The position numbers and the translations under genes are program-made. A DNA stretch of 64,000 nucleotides from Vicinamibacterales bacterium (lineage in GTDB: Bacteria > Acidobacteriota > Vicinamibacteria > Vicinamibacterales > 2-12-FULL-66-21). The DNA lies in contig DASXLB010000029.1 in assembly GCA_036496585.1 (NCBI GenBank), forward strand, positions 126,786-190,785, given 5' to 3'. The notes beneath the pieces were generated by a model, which saw only the letters and a program-made list of their open reading frames with translations, did no database searches and was not told where the DNA came from. Every line of letters begins with the position of its first letter. The stretch's first letter is position 1. Shown piece by piece: positions 10,001-19,083 of the stretch.

Positions 10001-10351
10001 CATCGTCTCCGACAAGGCGCCGGTCTCGAGCTTCAGATCGACGCGGACCTTCTGATCGACGCCGAGCTCGATGTTCGACAACGCGAGCGCGCGGAATCCG
10101 GTGAGCTCCGCGGTCACCGTGTAGTGCCCCGTCGGCAGCGACGGGAACGTGTACTCGCCGCTGGCACTGGAAGTGATCGTACGCGAGAGGCCGGTGCCTT
10201 CATTCACCGCCGTGACTTTCGCATCGGGCCGGATGGCACCGGTCGCGTCGGTCACGGTTCCGAGGATGGTTCCGCTGACGGCCTGCCCAAATGCGGGGCC
10301 GGCCGCGCTTGCCGCGATCAGCATGCTGATCGTGAGAACGCGCCTAAACAT
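7055..10351 (-). CDS. Oar-like TonB-dependent outer-membrane receptor with carboxypeptidase regulatory domain
   Basis: A 1098-residue outer-membrane protein. A Sec signal peptide (MFRRVLTISMLIAASAAGPAFGQ) is followed by a carboxypeptidase-regulatory-like beta domain (about residues 28-110, GTILGTVTDATGAIRPDAKV), a plug domain (PLNGRNFVNL is typical of this group) and a long 22-strand-type barrel ending in ...QIGLKVRF with a terminal Phe. Oar-type receptors of this length are strongly expanded in Acidobacteria and are thought to import carbohydrate or peptide oligomers; the ligand cannot be read here. The start at 10351 is set by the signal peptide and an upstream GGAAG; the long upstream extension has no signal. 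The TonB-like gene lies just upstream on the same strand and may supply its energy. Confidence 0.92.
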   Translation of the reverse strand: MFRRVLTISMLIAASAAGPAFGQAVSGTILGTVTDATGAIRPDAKVTAVNEGTGLSRTITSSASGEYTFPSLPTGHYTVTAELTGFRALALSNIELGVDQKVRVDLKLETGALSETMTVVGQTPLVQTSTSELGATITNQNIEALPLNGRNFVNLTRTVPGVLRGIPGANIDGAGSLAWRASASFSANGQRPRDNNFMLDGVDNNETWLQTVVIFPSVDSLDEFKLQTSTYSAEFGRSLGGVVNLQIKSGTNNLSGSAFEFHRDSAFDANDFFNNRAGRAKPDFKQNQFGGTLGGPIFKNKTFFFGSYQGHREDQGQTFLSTVPSLAMRNGNFSELNRTIFDPQTGQPFAGNVIPTDRFDPVAANILKQLYPEPNTAGTRSSNGQIINNYLINPVKTRHDDQFDTKFDENLSDANRFFVRYSYQKTHRVQPASLPHGDAGATFGAGDGNVKAQGLAFNDTHIISSHLLNEARFGWTSIKFFMTPIDYLANPAAAVGLANINLNDATSGMTQLTFQNIRNLGANSNQPLITNQNDFSFADNVTWTRNKQTIKMGGNLILRSREILNADTIVGQFGFNNNMTSNCAGQPAGCTVNSTTGFDVASFELGLTAAKNRNLFDANTYTEKRPEIGAYLQDDYRATSKLTVNMGLRYDVFPPWDEIDNRQSNFDVTTGQFVLASDDATIAGVKVGRRLQTYSKGDLGPRVGFAYDIAGDGKMLVRGGYGIYWNFSPGGTSSSKAQNQPFLQSTALTPTPSAYGSNLLLKDSLPAPPGVNPSASPTGSTRSIFDVNFRDAYARQWNINTQRGFATNYLVEIAYVGSQGRQMMIKTDANQAPPIVGVTDANVNRPFILTDPLLRTLGQSQSSGTLDYNALQMKFQRRFANNFSFLNSYTWGQALDLSSDNDGTVTLTNIFDPQYNHGPADYDIKHTFSSSWVYELPWARGQYYGGWQLAGIMLIRGGLPLTVTQTQGVASTGTGNRPDRVCNGTIDNPTIDHWFDTSCFVATTDTTGTYGNSGRGIIRGPGSVNIDASLVKNTKFGHTNTEVRIEAFNVLNHPQFANPNTTIGNAAVGTISAMLSSPSCSLCGTTARQVQIGLKVRF

Positions 10352-10400
10352 TCCACTTCCTCCCGTAAGACGGATGTTCCGAGGCCGGGCGAAGCGTAGC

Positions 10401-10512
10401 GCATGGCAGTCCATGCGGCAACCGAATACTGAGGGAAAGGGGACTGGTCCCCAGTATGCCTGTGGGACCGGAGTACGGACGGGAATGTCGGCGCCGGCCG
10501 GTTCCCGGCCGG
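10401..10512. other. Cluster of three inverted repeats between tonB-like and receptor genes
   Basis: Three hairpins lie in the 176-bp gap: GCATGG-CAGT-CCATGC (10401-10416), an ATACTG/CAGTAT stem extended by GGGA/TCCC (10426-10456), and a CCGGCC-rich palindrome (about 10493-10512). They could end the tonB-like transcript and shape the receptor leader. No T-run is present. Confidence 0.4.
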
Positions 10513-10527
10513 GCGAGACGGGAATCG

Positions 10528-11352
10528 TTAGCGGAGTGTGAACGTCAGTTCGACGTTGACGATGACCGGGACGGGCTGTCCCTTGAACATGCCGGGCCGG
10601 AACCGCCACTGCTTGACCGCAATGACCGCCTGCTGATCGAGGCCAAACGTGGAGTCGAGCGACCGGGTGATCTTGATCGACTTGGGATCGACGGTGCCGT
10701 CGGGGAGCACGACGCACTCCATTTCGACGACCCCCTGCAGCTTGGCGCGCATGGCGTCGCCCGTGTAATTGGGCTTCACCTCGCGCATCAGCACGGGCGA
10801 GGTGACGCCGTTGCCGATCTGGTAGACGCCCCCACCGATGCCGCCGCCGCTACCCTCGCCGACGCCACTCCCGGTGCCGTTGCCGATACCGCTGCCGCGC
10901 CCGTTGCTGCCGGAGCCGGTTCCAGTCGGCACCTCGAGTCCCGAGATCGAGCCCGGGAGCGTCTGCACGGCATTCGCGGTCTGGAGCGGCACGGTGATGT
11001 CCGGCATCGGCACGTTCGCCGGCTTCGGAATCGGCTTGACCTCGACCGGCTTGCTCGCGACGATCTCCGCCTTGCGCGGCGGCTCGAAGTCCTTGGGCCG
11101 CCCGCCGCCGCCGCCCCCCGGACCCTTCTGTGGCAAAAAGATGAAATCGAGCTTCGTGGGCACGTCGGTGACGGTCTGGACGATCTGCCGGGCGTGCGTG
11201 GCGGTGTAGATGAACAGGCCGAGCAGCAGCACGTGCGCCACGATGGAGACACCCGTACCCTCCCACCAACTGGTCTTGACCTGACCGTGCGGCAGTTCGC
11301 CGACGAGAAACTGGGAGTTCGGGCTCGCGCCCTTGAATTGTGCGTCCGCCAT
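10528..11352 (-). CDS. TonB-family energy transducer
   Basis: A 274-residue TonB-like protein. It has a short cytoplasmic N-terminus, one membrane helix (about residues 36-52, GVSIVAHVLLLGLFIYT), a periplasmic linker rich in Pro and then Gly/Ser repeats (GSGSNGRGSGIGNGTGSG), and a C-terminal TonB_C domain with the diagnostic AVIAVKQWRFRPG. It should couple the proton motive force to outer-membrane receptors such as the one directly downstream. The ATG at 11352 is favoured because a TACAAT -10-like box lies just upstream at 11369-11374, which would remove the TTG/ATG alternatives at 11379 and 11370. The Gly-rich linker is unusual but seen in Acidobacteria. Confidence 0.88.
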   Translation of the reverse strand: MADAQFKGASPNSQFLVGELPHGQVKTSWWEGTGVSIVAHVLLLGLFIYTATHARQIVQTVTDVPTKLDFIFLPQKGPGGGGGGRPKDFEPPRKAEIVASKPVEVKPIPKPANVPMPDITVPLQTANAVQTLPGSISGLEVPTGTGSGSNGRGSGIGNGTGSGVGEGSGGGIGGGVYQIGNGVTSPVLMREVKPNYTGDAMRAKLQGVVEMECVVLPDGTVDPKSIKITRSLDSTFGLDQQAVIAVKQWRFRPGMFKGQPVPVIVNVELTFTLR

Positions 11353-11368
11353 GGCGGGGGCTACGACC

Positions 11369-11374
11369 ATTGTA
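11369..11374 (-). promoter_or_regulatory. -10-like box (TACAAT) of tonB-like gene
   Basis: TACAAT on the minus strand lies about 17 bases before the chosen ATG. No convincing -35 hexamer is present at the usual distance, so this is a weak call that mainly supports the choice of start. Confidence 0.35.
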
Positions 11375-11442
11375 CGCAATTTCGAGTCCTTCGCTTTGGA
11401 CGCAGAATCCTCCCCCCTGGCCGCGATATACGCTTACCAGGG

Positions 11443-12693
11443 GTGGAGCGTTTCGAGGTCATCGTCATCGGAGCAGGACCATCCGGGGCCGTGGCGGCGG
11501 CCGCGCTCGCATCCGGCGGCGCACGGGTGGCGATGGCCGACGGCAGCCATCCACGAGAGAAACCGTGCGGCGGCGGCGTCACGCGGCGCGCGCTCGAGCT
11601 GATTCGCGCGCTCAGCGGCATCGATGGACACCCATCGCCCGACCCGCCGGTCCCCTTCGCGCCGGTTGGCCGCGTGCGGTTCGAGGCGGGCGCTCGCGCC
11701 GCAACGGTCCCCCTTCCGGCTGGCGACCTCGATGTGTTCGCCCGCGAGCCGTTCGACGCGGCCCTGGTCGCAACGGCGGTCGCACGAGGCGCCTCGCTGA
11801 TTCGGGCGCGCGCCACATCCATATCCCGCGACGCCGGGATGTGGACGGTGGCATTCGCCGACGGCCGATCGGCGACCGCCCCGTGGATCCTCGGCGCCGA
11901 TGGCGCGGCCGGGATCGTCAGGAAGACGGTCGCGCGCCCCTTCTCGCGGTCGCAGCTGTCGATTGCGGCCGGATCGTACGTGGATGCTCCCGACATTCCG
12001 GAAATCGTAATCAGGTTCGTAGATCGTCCGCGCGGATACTTGTGGTCCTTTCCGCGACCCGGACACTTCGCGGTCGGCACGTGCGCGCAGGCCGATGAGA
12101 CGTCAACCAGGGAGATGCACGCCATCACCGACGCGTGGCTCGACCGGTATGCTCCGGCGGCGTCGGGACACCGGCGGCGCTACGCCTGGCCGATCCCGTC
12201 GTTGTCGGCAGGTGACGTCGACGCCGAGCGCCCGGCCGGGAACGGCTGGCTGCTCCTCGGGGACGCCGCCGGCCTGGTCGATCCGATCACCCGCGAGGGG
12301 ATCTTCTTCGCGCTCCGCTCGGGGCAGCTCGCGGCCGCGGCGCTGACCACCGCGAACCCGGCGCGCCAGTACGCCGCGGCGGTTCGCGACGAGCTGTACG
12401 CCGAGGTGCGCCGAGCCGCGCGGCTGAAGGCCGGCTTCTTCCGTCCGCGTTTCACGTCGCTGCTCGTCGACGCTCTGCAGCACAGCGCCGGCATCCGCGA
12501 CGTGATGATCGACCTGGTGGCCGGCCGCCAGCCGTACCGGGGGCTGAAGCGCCGCCTGCTCCGGACGCTCGAGGTCGGGCTCGCATGGCAGGCCCTGCGC
12601 CAGGACTGGGCTCGCGAACCCCGCCAGCTCAGCGCGCCAGGTAGCCGTCGCGCGCGCGCACGGTCACGTCGGGACGACGGACCCGCACGCTGA
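11443..12693 (+). CDS. Geranylgeranyl reductase-family FAD oxidoreductase
   Basis: A 416-residue flavoprotein of the geranylgeranyl reductase/digeranylgeranylglycerophospholipid reductase group. The N-terminal Rossmann motif is VIVIGAGPSGAVAAAAL, followed by the family motif PREKPCGGGV, and a second FAD motif GWLLLGDAAGLVDPITREG. Such enzymes reduce prenyl double bonds on quinones, lipids or pigments, or oxidise other hydrophobic substrates. The GTG at 11443 is nine codons before the glycine motif; its Shine-Dalgarno site is weak (CCAGGG directly before). The last 65 bases overlap the end of the convergent VWA gene, so the Arg-rich tail is probably an unselected extension. Confidence 0.82.
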   Translation: MERFEVIVIGAGPSGAVAAAALASGGARVAMADGSHPREKPCGGGVTRRALELIRALSGIDGHPSPDPPVPFAPVGRVRFEAGARAATVPLPAGDLDVFAREPFDAALVATAVARGASLIRARATSISRDAGMWTVAFADGRSATAPWILGADGAAGIVRKTVARPFSRSQLSIAAGSYVDAPDIPEIVIRFVDRPRGYLWSFPRPGHFAVGTCAQADETSTREMHAITDAWLDRYAPAASGHRRRYAWPIPSLSAGDVDAERPAGNGWLLLGDAAGLVDPITREGIFFALRSGQLAAAALTTANPARQYAAAVRDELYAEVRRAARLKAGFFRPRFTSLLVDALQHSAGIRDVMIDLVAGRQPYRGLKRRLLRTLEVGLAWQALRQDWAREPRQLSAPGSRRARARSRRDDGPAR

Positions 12694-13507
12694 TGGCGCG
12701 CCACTGGTTCGCGCCGGCGACGATCGGCCTCGCCGGCGAATACCCGAGCAGATACTGGTGGTGCAGTTCCAAGGCGATCTGGTGCGCCGCGGCAGTCGCC
12801 TGCCCCGGATCGCGCGTCTGGAACGAGCGCCCGCCCGTCAAAGCGGCCAGCTGTGGAAACAGCTCGGCTCGGGCCTCGCCGAGAGCGACCGGGTAGATCA
12901 TGACGTCGGACGCCCGCGCGCGCGCCAGGGCCTCGCGCGCACCGGCGCGGCTGTAACGGTCGACGCCGTCGGAAAACAGCACGAGCGCACGCCGGCCCCG
13001 CGCCGACTGGATCGCGTCGATCGACGCGATCACGGCGTCGTGGAGGCCGGTCGTTCCCCACGGCTTCAGCGCGTCCAGCACCCCCAGCTGAGGCGGACGG
13101 TCGGACGAAAGCGGCGCGATCGTCTCGATCTCGGACCCGATCGCGATGAGCGTCGACTGGTCCTCGCGGCGGAGGTCCCCAAGAAATGCGCTCGCCGCGG
13201 CGACCGCGGTCGGGAGCCGCGCCGTCATGCTGAAGCTGCGGTCGATCGCCACCGCCACCGACAACGGAAACTCCCCCTCCGCAAAGGCCGAGAGCGACTG
13301 CGGCTCGCCCTCTTCCAGCACGGTGAAGTCGGCCCGCGTCAGGCCGGTCACCGGTGCACCCTCCCGATCGACCACCGCCGCGTAGACCTCGACGAGGTTG
13401 ACCCCGGACGTGAACTGCGCCGCCAGCCCGACGGTGCTCAGGAACAAGGCGGCCAGCGCCCCGAAAGTGGTAGAATCGGAGCGTTCTGTTTCAGGGAAAG
13501 GCTTCAT
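12629..13507 (-). CDS. VWFA-domain protein, predicted exported
   Basis: A 292-residue von Willebrand factor A protein of the kind often annotated 'VWFA-related acidobacterial domain'. After a hydrophobic N-terminal segment ([20 protein letters not shown]) comes a short beta region ([17 protein letters not shown]...LEEGEPQ) and then the VWA fold with a MIDAS motif [11 protein letters not shown] and the later [10 protein letters not shown]. It probably mediates metal-dependent protein contacts in the periplasm. The start at 13507 almost abuts the divergent tatA start, so each gene's promoter must lie inside the other or the true start is further in. Moderate certainty for the start, high for the family. 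Confidence 0.83.
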   Translation of the reverse strand: MKPFPETERSDSTTFGALAALFLSTVGLAAQFTSGVNLVEVYAAVVDREGAPVTGLTRADFTVLEEGEPQSLSAFAEGEFPLSVAVAIDRSFSMTARLPTAVAAASAFLGDLRREDQSTLIAIGSEIETIAPLSSDRPPQLGVLDALKPWGTTGLHDAVIASIDAIQSARGRRALVLFSDGVDRYSRAGAREALARARASDVMIYPVALGEARAELFPQLAALTGGRSFQTRDPGQATAAAHQIALELHHQYLLGYSPARPIVAGANQWRAISVRVRRPDVTVRARDGYLAR

Positions 13508-13508
13508 C

Positions 13509-13664
13509 ATGCTCGGCAGGCTCGGTATCCCGGAACTCATCATCATCCTGATGATCGTCATCCTGATCTTCGGGGCAAACCGTTTGCCGGAGATCGGTCG
13601 CGGCATCGGCAAGGGGATCCGCAATTTCAAGGACGCCACCAAGGAAGGCGAAGACCCGAGCTGA
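13509..13664 (+). CDS. tatA: Sec-independent translocase protein TatA/TatE-type
   Basis: A 51-residue TatA-family protein. It shows a short periplasmic N-terminus, one membrane helix ([16 protein letters not shown]), the hinge [17 protein letters not shown] and an amphipathic helix ending in an acidic tail. This matches TatA, which forms the pore of the twin-arginine export system and would serve exported proteins such as the Tat-signal oxidoreductase at 5408-6928. The start is chosen for the AGGGAAAGG site upstream of ATG. A TAGAAT box at about 13471 could be its -10 element. No tatC is present in the window. Confidence 0.9.
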   Translation: MLGRLGIPELIIILMIVILIFGANRLPEIGRGIGKGIRNFKDATKEGEDPS

Positions 13665-13689
13665 TTCTCGGTTGATCCCGGGATCGGCC

Positions 13690-15558
13690 CTACAGAATCA
13701 CCCGCGCATCGCCGACCCGCCTCGTGATTCGCTCGCGGTCCAGCCATTCGAGCAGCGGGATCGCAAACTTCCTCGTCACGCCGAACCGCTCCTTGAACGC
13801 CGCGACATCCACCGTCGCCCGGCTCCCCTTCAATCCGGTCACGTCCTGCTTCAGGCGATCCAGCGCTTCCGCGTGAAACAGCATCGTCTCGATCCGCACG
13901 AGCGTCTTCTGCCGCAGCAAGAGCTTCGCCACACGATCAGCCACCGCCCCCGTCACCTGCGCTGACGCCGCGGCTGCGGCGAGGTCCGGAGGCGCCAGTC
14001 CGGCGGCGCGAAACACCCCGGCGATGGCGGTCTGCGCCTTCCCTTCTTCGTCGCTGAGCGTCACCCCGCGCCCCGGCAACGCGAGCCGATCGCGCCCGGC
14101 CAGCCTGCCTGCCTTGCCAAGCCGCTGCACGACCTCGTCGAACAGCGCCGCCGGCGCCGCGCCGAAGATCCGCTCGCGCGCTTCCTCGCGCGGCATGCCG
14201 TCAGCGAGCGGGTGCGCGCCGTGGTAGCTGTCGAGCGCCGCCAGCAGGCGGGCCTCGAGATCCGCCACCACTGGCGCGGCGAAGAGCGCCGACCCGACGG
14301 TCACGACCTCACCGGCCGGCAGGGCGCCGGCGCGCCGCAGGAGCGCCGCACGCTCGATGCCACGGGTGCGCGCTTCCTCGACGAAGGCCATCGCCGCGTC
14401 GCTATCCGAGGCGGCCAGCCGCTTGAAACGCGCGAGAGCTGGCGCGGTCCGGATCGGCGTTCGCGACGGCTGCGGATCCAGGACGATCCCGCCGCCGATC
14501 GTCAGCGGCGGCGAATACTGCCGCAGCACGAACCGATCGCCGCGCGCCAGTACAGCTGACGCTTCGAGACGGATCCGCGCAAAGGCGCCTTCACCCGCCC
14601 TGAGCTCGGTGACGTCGGCGAGCCCGACACGCGCGAGCAGCTCGGCGGTCCCCTGGTGAAATCGGACGCGGCCGCCGTGTCGGAGCCGGCGCGCGTCTTC
14701 GAGCAGTTCCACCCGCGCGTCGAAGCGGCGCGTCACCTCGAACCCGCCCTCGATCGTGAGGGTGTCTCCGCGGGCGAGGTCCGACACCTCGACACCGCCG
14801 AGGTTGACCGCGACCCGCCGCCCGGCCTCAGCCCGCGTCTCCGGCGCGCCGTGCACCTGAAGACCGCGCACTTTGACGCGGCGGCCGTCCGGCAGCACGA
14901 CCAGGTCGTCGTCGGCGCGCAGCGTCCCGGACGTCAGCGTGCCGGTCACCACCGTGCCGAACCCGCGCATCGAAAACACCCGATCGATCGGCAGCCGGGG
15001 GGCGCCGTGCGGCGGCCGCCCGGCTGAGGCCGGCGCCAGATCGGCGAGCGCCGCGCGGAGCGCATCGAGCCCCTCGCCCGTACGCGCCGAGACGGCAACG
15101 ATCGGCGCGTCGGCGAGCTGCGAGCCGGCCACCAGTTCCCGCGCCTCCATCTGCGTCACTGCCAGCGTGTCGGCATCGACGAGATCGGTCTTGGTGACGG
15201 CGATGACGCCACACGGAATCCGCAGCAGCCGGCAGATCGCAAAGTGCTCGCGCGTCTGCGGCATCACCGATTCGTCGGCCGCCACCACCAGCAGCACGGC
15301 ATCGATCCCGCCGACGCCCGCCAGCATGTTCTTCACGAACCGCTCGTGCCCGGGCACGTCGACGAACGCGAGGTCGACGTTGCCGACCGAGGCGTGCGCA
15401 AAGCCCAGATCGATGGTGATGCCGCGGGCCTTTTCCTCTTTGAGCCGATCGGGATCGGTGCCGGTCAGCGCCAGGACGAGCGAGCTCTTGCCGTGGTCGA
15501 TATGCCCTGCCGTCCCGATGACGACCGACGTCGGCGTGGCCCGTGCGGCATCCCTCAT
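13690..15558 (-). CDS. selB: Selenocysteine-specific translation elongation factor SelB
   Basis: A 622-residue GTPase that brings Sec-tRNA to UGA codons marked by a SECIS element. G1 is [12 protein letters not shown] (residues 15-26), G2 lies in [12 protein letters not shown]3 is [10 protein letters not shown] and G4 is TKTDLVD. EF-Tu-like domains 2 and 3 follow, and then winged-helix repeats that bind SECIS RNA (the last reads [25 protein letters not shown]). Length matches bacterial SelB. The start at 15558 overlaps nothing and lies 10 bp from the end of rnr, so the two may be co-transcribed. selA, selC, selD and a selenoprotein gene are not visible here and would have to be elsewhere. Confidence 0.95.
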   Translation of the reverse strand: MRDAARATPTSVVIGTAGHIDHGKSSLVLALTGTDPDRLKEEKARGITIDLGFAHASVGNVDLAFVDVPGHERFVKNMLAGVGGIDAVLLVVAADESVMPQTREHFAICRLLRIPCGVIAVTKTDLVDADTLAVTQMEARELVAGSQLADAPIVAVSARTGEGLDALRAALADLAPASAGRPPHGAPRLPIDRVFSMRGFGTVVTGTLTSGTLRADDDLVVLPDGRRVKVRGLQVHGAPETRAEAGRRVAVNLGGVEVSDLARGDTLTIEGGFEVTRRFDARVELLEDARRLRHGGRVRFHQGTAELLARVGLADVTELRAGEGAFARIRLEASAVLARGDRFVLRQYSPPLTIGGGIVLDPQPSRTPIRTAPALARFKRLAASDSDAAMAFVEEARTRGIERAALLRRAGALPAGEVVTVGSALFAAPVVADLEARLLAALDSYHGAHPLADGMPREEARERIFGAAPAALFDEVVQRLGKAGRLAGRDRLALPGRGVTLSDEEGKAQTAIAGVFRAAGLAPPDLAAAAASAQVTGAVADRVAKLLLRQKTLVRIETMLFHAEALDRLKQDVTGLKGSRATVDVAAFKERFGVTRKFAIPLLEWLDRERITRRVGDARVIL

Positions 15559-15568
15559 GCGTGGCTCG

Positions 15569-17833
15569 TCAGCGGCGCCTCCGCCGTCGCTCCTGCCGCT
15601 CCTTCTTGCCCGGCCGGCTGTTGGTGGGGCGGCGTTCGGCCTTGGGCTCGGCCTTGCTCCGCCGCGGACCGCGGTTCTGCTCGGACAGGCGCACGCGATC
15701 GAGGATCTCGGCGAGGCCGAGGTCGATCTGCCGGCGCTCCATGTCGACCTTGATCACCTGCACCCGGACGCGATCGCCGAGCCGGTAGACGCGTCCCTGG
15801 TTCTCGCCGCGCAGGATGTGCGCCCGCTCGATGAATCGGTAGTAGTCGTCGGCCATCGTCGAGACGTGCACCATGCCCTCGACGAAGTGCTCGACGAGCT
15901 CGACGTAGAGGCCGAACGCGGTCACGCCCGTCAGGTAGCCCTCGAACTCGTCGCCGACCTTGTCGGCCATGAAGCGCACCTTCTTCCACTGCACGAGCTC
16001 GCGCTCGGCGTCGTTGGCCCGGCGTTCCCGCTCGGAGGTGTGGCGCGCCATCTCGGGCAGGTCCTCGGTGAGCTGCTCGACGCGGTCGGCCGGCATACCG
16101 CGGCGCGACTCGCGCAGCGTGCGGTGCACCACGAGATCCGGATACCGCCGGATCGGGGAGGTGAAATGCGCGTAGTAGCTGGCCGCCAGGCCGAAGTGCC
16201 CCAGGTTCTCCGGGTCGTAGCGCGCCTTCTGCATCGTCCGCAGCATCAGGAAGGCGATCGGCTTTTCCTCGGGCTTCCCCTGGATCTTCTCCACCAGCCG
16301 CTGGAAGTGGCGCGGCTTGACGGCATTGGTCGGCGCGCCGAGGCTGTAGCCGAGCGTGCTGACGAACTCCTCGAACTCCTCGACCTTGAGCGGGTCGGGC
16401 GATTCGTGCACGCGGTAGAGCGTCGGCACGGCGTGCTCGTCGAGGTGCTGCGCGACAGTCTCGTTGGCGACGAGCATGAACTCCTCGATGATCCGGTGGG
16501 CGACGTTGCGCTCGCGGGCGATGATCTGCTCGACCATCCCCTGGTCGTCGAGGATGATCTCCGGCTCCTTGAGGTCGAAGTCGATCGAGCCGCGCCGGCG
16601 CCGGCGCGCGTTGAGGATCTCGAACAGCTCGCGCATCGTCTCGAACATCGGCACCAGCGTCGCGTACTGGCGCAGGAGTCGCGGCTCGCGATCGGTCAGG
16701 ATCGCGCTGACGTCCGTATACGTCATGCGCGCGTCGCTGTGGATCACGCCGTCGTGGATCTCGTAGCGGACGACCTCGCCGCGGCGGTCGATTTCCATCA
16801 GGCACGACTGCACCAGGCGGTCGACCTGCGGGTTCAGGCTGCACAGGCCGGTCGACAGCTCCGCCGGGAACATGTGGACCGCGCGTTCGGGGAAGTAGAC
16901 CGACGTCGATCGCTCGTAGGCCTCCTCGTCGAGCGCGCCGCCTTCCGGCACGTAGTGGGCGACGTCGGCGATGTGGACGCCCAGCCAGTAGTGGCCGTTG
17001 GGGAGCTTCTCGATCGTGATCGCGTCGTCGAAGTCGCGCGCGTGCTCGCCGTCGATCGTCACCGTCGTCTGCGGGCGGAAGTCGGTGCGGCCGCGGATGT
17101 CCTTCTCTTTCACGGCGCCGCCGAGGCGCGTCGCCTCCTCGATGGCCGCGGGGCCATGCGCGTCGTTGATGCCGTACTTGCGGATGATGATCTCGGTGTC
17201 GACGCCCGGCTCGTCGATGCCGCCGAGCACGTCGACGACGCGGCCGAGCGGGCTGCGGGTCGGCGTCGGCCAGCGGGTGATCTCGACCACCACCATGTCC
17301 CCGGCCTTGGCCTCGCCGCGTTCCTCGCTGGCGATCAGCACGTCGACGATCAGGCGGCGGTCGAACGGCACCAGGAAACCCATTCCCGATTCATCGACCT
17401 CGAAACGCCCGACCACGCTCGAGGCGCCGCGCTCGAGGATGCGCAGGATCCGTCCCTCGGCGCGTTCGCCGGTCCGCTCGACGCGCACCACGACCTTGTC
17501 GCCGTGCATCGCCTGATTGAGATTGGTGCCGGCGATGAAGATATCGCCCGCCACGCCCTCGAGTGGCCGATCCGGGACGACGAAGCCGAAACCGCGCGGA
17601 TGGGTCTGGACGCGGCCGACGACCAGGTTCATGCGATCCGGCAGACCGAAACGGTTGCCGCGCGTCTGAACGAGATGGCCGGCCTGGACGAGCTCCTTGA
17701 GGAGCCGGGTTACCGTGGCGCGCTGCTCGCGGGGGATCTGCAGCCGCTGCAACAGTTCGCGGGACGTGGCAGGATGTTCGACCTTCTCGCGGATCAGCGT
17801 CAGCAGTTGTTCGCCGTTCAACATTGCGTTCAT
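15569..17833 (-). CDS. rnr: Ribonuclease R
   Basis: A 754-residue RNase II-family 3'-5' exoribonuclease. An N-terminal winged-helix region ([20 protein letters not shown]) and cold-shock domains precede the RNB catalytic domain, which has the active-site aspartates in [18 protein letters not shown]-terminal S1 domain ([21 protein letters not shown]) is followed by a strongly basic tail rich in Arg and Lys, typical of RNase R and used for structured RNA. It degrades rRNA and structured mRNA and helps ribosome quality control. Alternative start at 17824 (MLNGEQ). selB lies just downstream. The divergent ECF gene begins only about 20 bp away. Confidence 0.96.
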   Translation of the reverse strand: MNAMLNGEQLLTLIREKVEHPATSRELLQRLQIPREQRATVTRLLKELVQAGHLVQTRGNRFGLPDRMNLVVGRVQTHPRGFGFVVPDRPLEGVAGDIFIAGTNLNQAMHGDKVVVRVERTGERAEGRILRILERGASSVVGRFEVDESGMGFLVPFDRRLIVDVLIASEERGEAKAGDMVVVEITRWPTPTRSPLGRVVDVLGGIDEPGVDTEIIIRKYGINDAHGPAAIEEATRLGGAVKEKDIRGRTDFRPQTTVTIDGEHARDFDDAITIEKLPNGHYWLGVHIADVAHYVPEGGALDEEAYERSTSVYFPERAVHMFPAELSTGLCSLNPQVDRLVQSCLMEIDRRGEVVRYEIHDGVIHSDARMTYTDVSAILTDREPRLLRQYATLVPMFETMRELFEILNARRRRRGSIDFDLKEPEIILDDQGMVEQIIARERNVAHRIIEEFMLVANETVAQHLDEHAVPTLYRVHESPDPLKVEEFEEFVSTLGYSLGAPTNAVKPRHFQRLVEKIQGKPEEKPIAFLMLRTMQKARYDPENLGHFGLAASYYAHFTSPIRRYPDLVVHRTLRESRRGMPADRVEQLTEDLPEMARHTSERERRANDAERELVQWKKVRFMADKVGDEFEGYLTGVTAFGLYVELVEHFVEGMVHVSTMADDYYRFIERAHILRGENQGRVYRLGDRVRVQVIKVDMERRQIDLGLAEILDRVRLSEQNRGPRRSKAEPKAERRPTNSRPGKKERQERRRRRR

Positions 17834-17845
17834 TCTACTTTTCCC

Positions 17846-17874
17846 AACCGGAATGCCGGCTCAGCACTCTATAG
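17846..17874 (+). promoter_or_regulatory. Candidate ECF-type promoter
   Basis: AACC (17846-17849), an 18-base spacer, then TCTATAG (17868-17874). The same AACC-N18-TC pattern stands in front of the ECF sigma gene at 50690. If real, transcription would begin close to a GTG at 17880, making that the start of the sigma gene instead of the ATG at 17853. Confidence 0.4.
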
Positions 17875-18485
17875 ACCGTGTGACCGCCGCGGAGGCCGCC
17901 CCCGCCGACGACCTGGCGCTCGTGCGCCGAGCCCAGGCTGGAGACGCGGACGCGTTCGGGGCGCTCGTCGAACGGCACCGCCGTGCGGTCTTCCGGGCGG
18001 CGCTCGCCGCGGTGCGGTCGCCGGTGGAGGCCGACGAGGTCGCGCAGGACGCGTTCATCACCGCGTTCCAGAAGCTGGCGGGATTCCGCGGCGAGGCGTC
18101 GTTCAAGACATGGCTCTTGTCGATCACCTGGCGAAAGGCGATCGATCGGCGCAAGAGCGTGACCCGGTGGCTGGAGCGGCTGGCGGCGCCCGCGGCTCAT
18201 CGCGACGGCGAGGAGCGGGATCCGCTGGAGCGGTTGTCGGCGGGATCGTGGACGCAGGAGGACGACGCGCTGACGGCGGACCTGCGGCGGCGGCTCAAGC
18301 CGCTCATCGCAGCGCTGCCGAGGAAGCTGCGCGACGCGCTGCTGCTGGCGGGATCGGGTGATTACAGTTACGAAGAGATCAGTCAAATGTTGGGTATTCC
18401 TTTGGGGACGGTGAAGTGGCGCGTCTCTGAGGCGCGCCGGGTGTTGAAACAGAAGATGGCGGGGATGGGGTACACGGATGTCTGA
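17853..18485 (+). CDS. ECF-type RNA polymerase sigma factor
   Basis: A 210-residue sigma-70 factor with only regions 2 and 4. Region 2 reads from [17 protein letters not shown] through [28 protein letters not shown]; region 4 has the helix-turn-helix [29 protein letters not shown]. It directs RNA polymerase to a small regulon. It overlaps the next gene by 8 bp, which is the usual arrangement for a sigma factor and its anti-sigma factor. The ATG at 17853 gives a slightly long N-terminus; a GTG at 17880 fits the family better and would agree with the promoter-like motif at 17846-17874. Confidence 0.92.
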   Translation: MPAQHSIDRVTAAEAAPADDLALVRRAQAGDADAFGALVERHRRAVFRAALAAVRSPVEADEVAQDAFITAFQKLAGFRGEASFKTWLLSITWRKAIDRRKSVTRWLERLAAPAAHRDGEERDPLERLSAGSWTQEDDALTADLRRRLKPLIAALPRKLRDALLLAGSGDYSYEEISQMLGIPLGTVKWRVSEARRVLKQKMAGMGYTDV

Positions 18486-19071
18486 GGTCGGCGAGCCGCA
18501 GTTCGAGGGTCGAGGGTCGCACGACCGGTTCGACCGGGCGATCGATCGGGCGGTGCGCGAGATGCTCGACGTCGAGCCGCCGGCGGATCTGCGGGCGCGG
18601 ATCGTGTCGCAGCTGCCCGGATCCGGCTCGCGGCTGCCGGGCGCCGGGTTGTGGCTTCCAGCCGGCTCGCAGCGGACTCGCTGGATCCTCGCTGCGGGGG
18701 TCGCGGCGGCGATCCTGCTCGCGCTGGTCGTCACGCGGCACGATACGGCGATCCTGCCGCACGCGCCGGTTGTCGCCACGGCGCTGGATACGCGGCTGCC
18801 TGCCAAACGCGTGGCGGCGGTCGAGCCGCCGCCGGCGATCCCGCTTGCGCCGCCGCGCCCGGTGGCCGCCGCGGCGCCCCGCAGGATTGCGGCCGCCGCC
18901 GTCGAATTGGATGGCCCGTCGATCACGATCGAACCCTTGAACAGGATCGCACCGATCAACGTCGCCCCGATTGCCGGGAGCCGCGTCACGCCGGCAACGA
19001 TTGCAATCGCCCCGTTGTCTCCGATCGCCGAAATGCAGATCGCACCATTGACACCGCCCGACCGGCGGTAA
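18478..19071 (+). CDS. Putative anti-sigma factor, single-pass membrane protein
   Basis: A 197-residue protein that starts inside the end of the sigma gene (8-bp overlap). Residues 1-55 are soluble (RAIDRAVREMLDVEPPADLRARIVSQL, a pattern common at the head of anti-sigma-like proteins). One membrane helix follows (WILAAGVAAAILLALVV), then an Ala/Pro-rich periplasmic tail with repeated PI and AP elements. There is no zinc-finger Cys/His motif, so the assignment as an anti-sigma factor rests on position and topology only. Confidence 0.6.
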   Translation: MSEVGEPQFEGRGSHDRFDRAIDRAVREMLDVEPPADLRARIVSQLPGSGSRLPGAGLWLPAGSQRTRWILAAGVAAAILLALVVTRHDTAILPHAPVVATALDTRLPAKRVAAVEPPPAIPLAPPRPVAAAAPRRIAAAAVELDGPSITIEPLNRIAPINVAPIAGSRVTPATIAIAPLSPIAEMQIAPLTPPDRR

Positions 19072-19083
19072 GACGAGGAGCCT

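Noticed and set aside
9000-10400. Long open frame on the plus strand opposite the TonB receptor gene
   Set aside because: It is a compositional shadow of the receptor's codons: highly charged, Arg/Val-rich, with no domain-like pattern.
13509-15558. Search for a selenocysteine tRNA or in-frame TGA selenoprotein near selB
   Set aside because: No cloverleaf-like sequence with a UCA anticodon and no gene with a convincing internal TGA was found by eye in the gaps.
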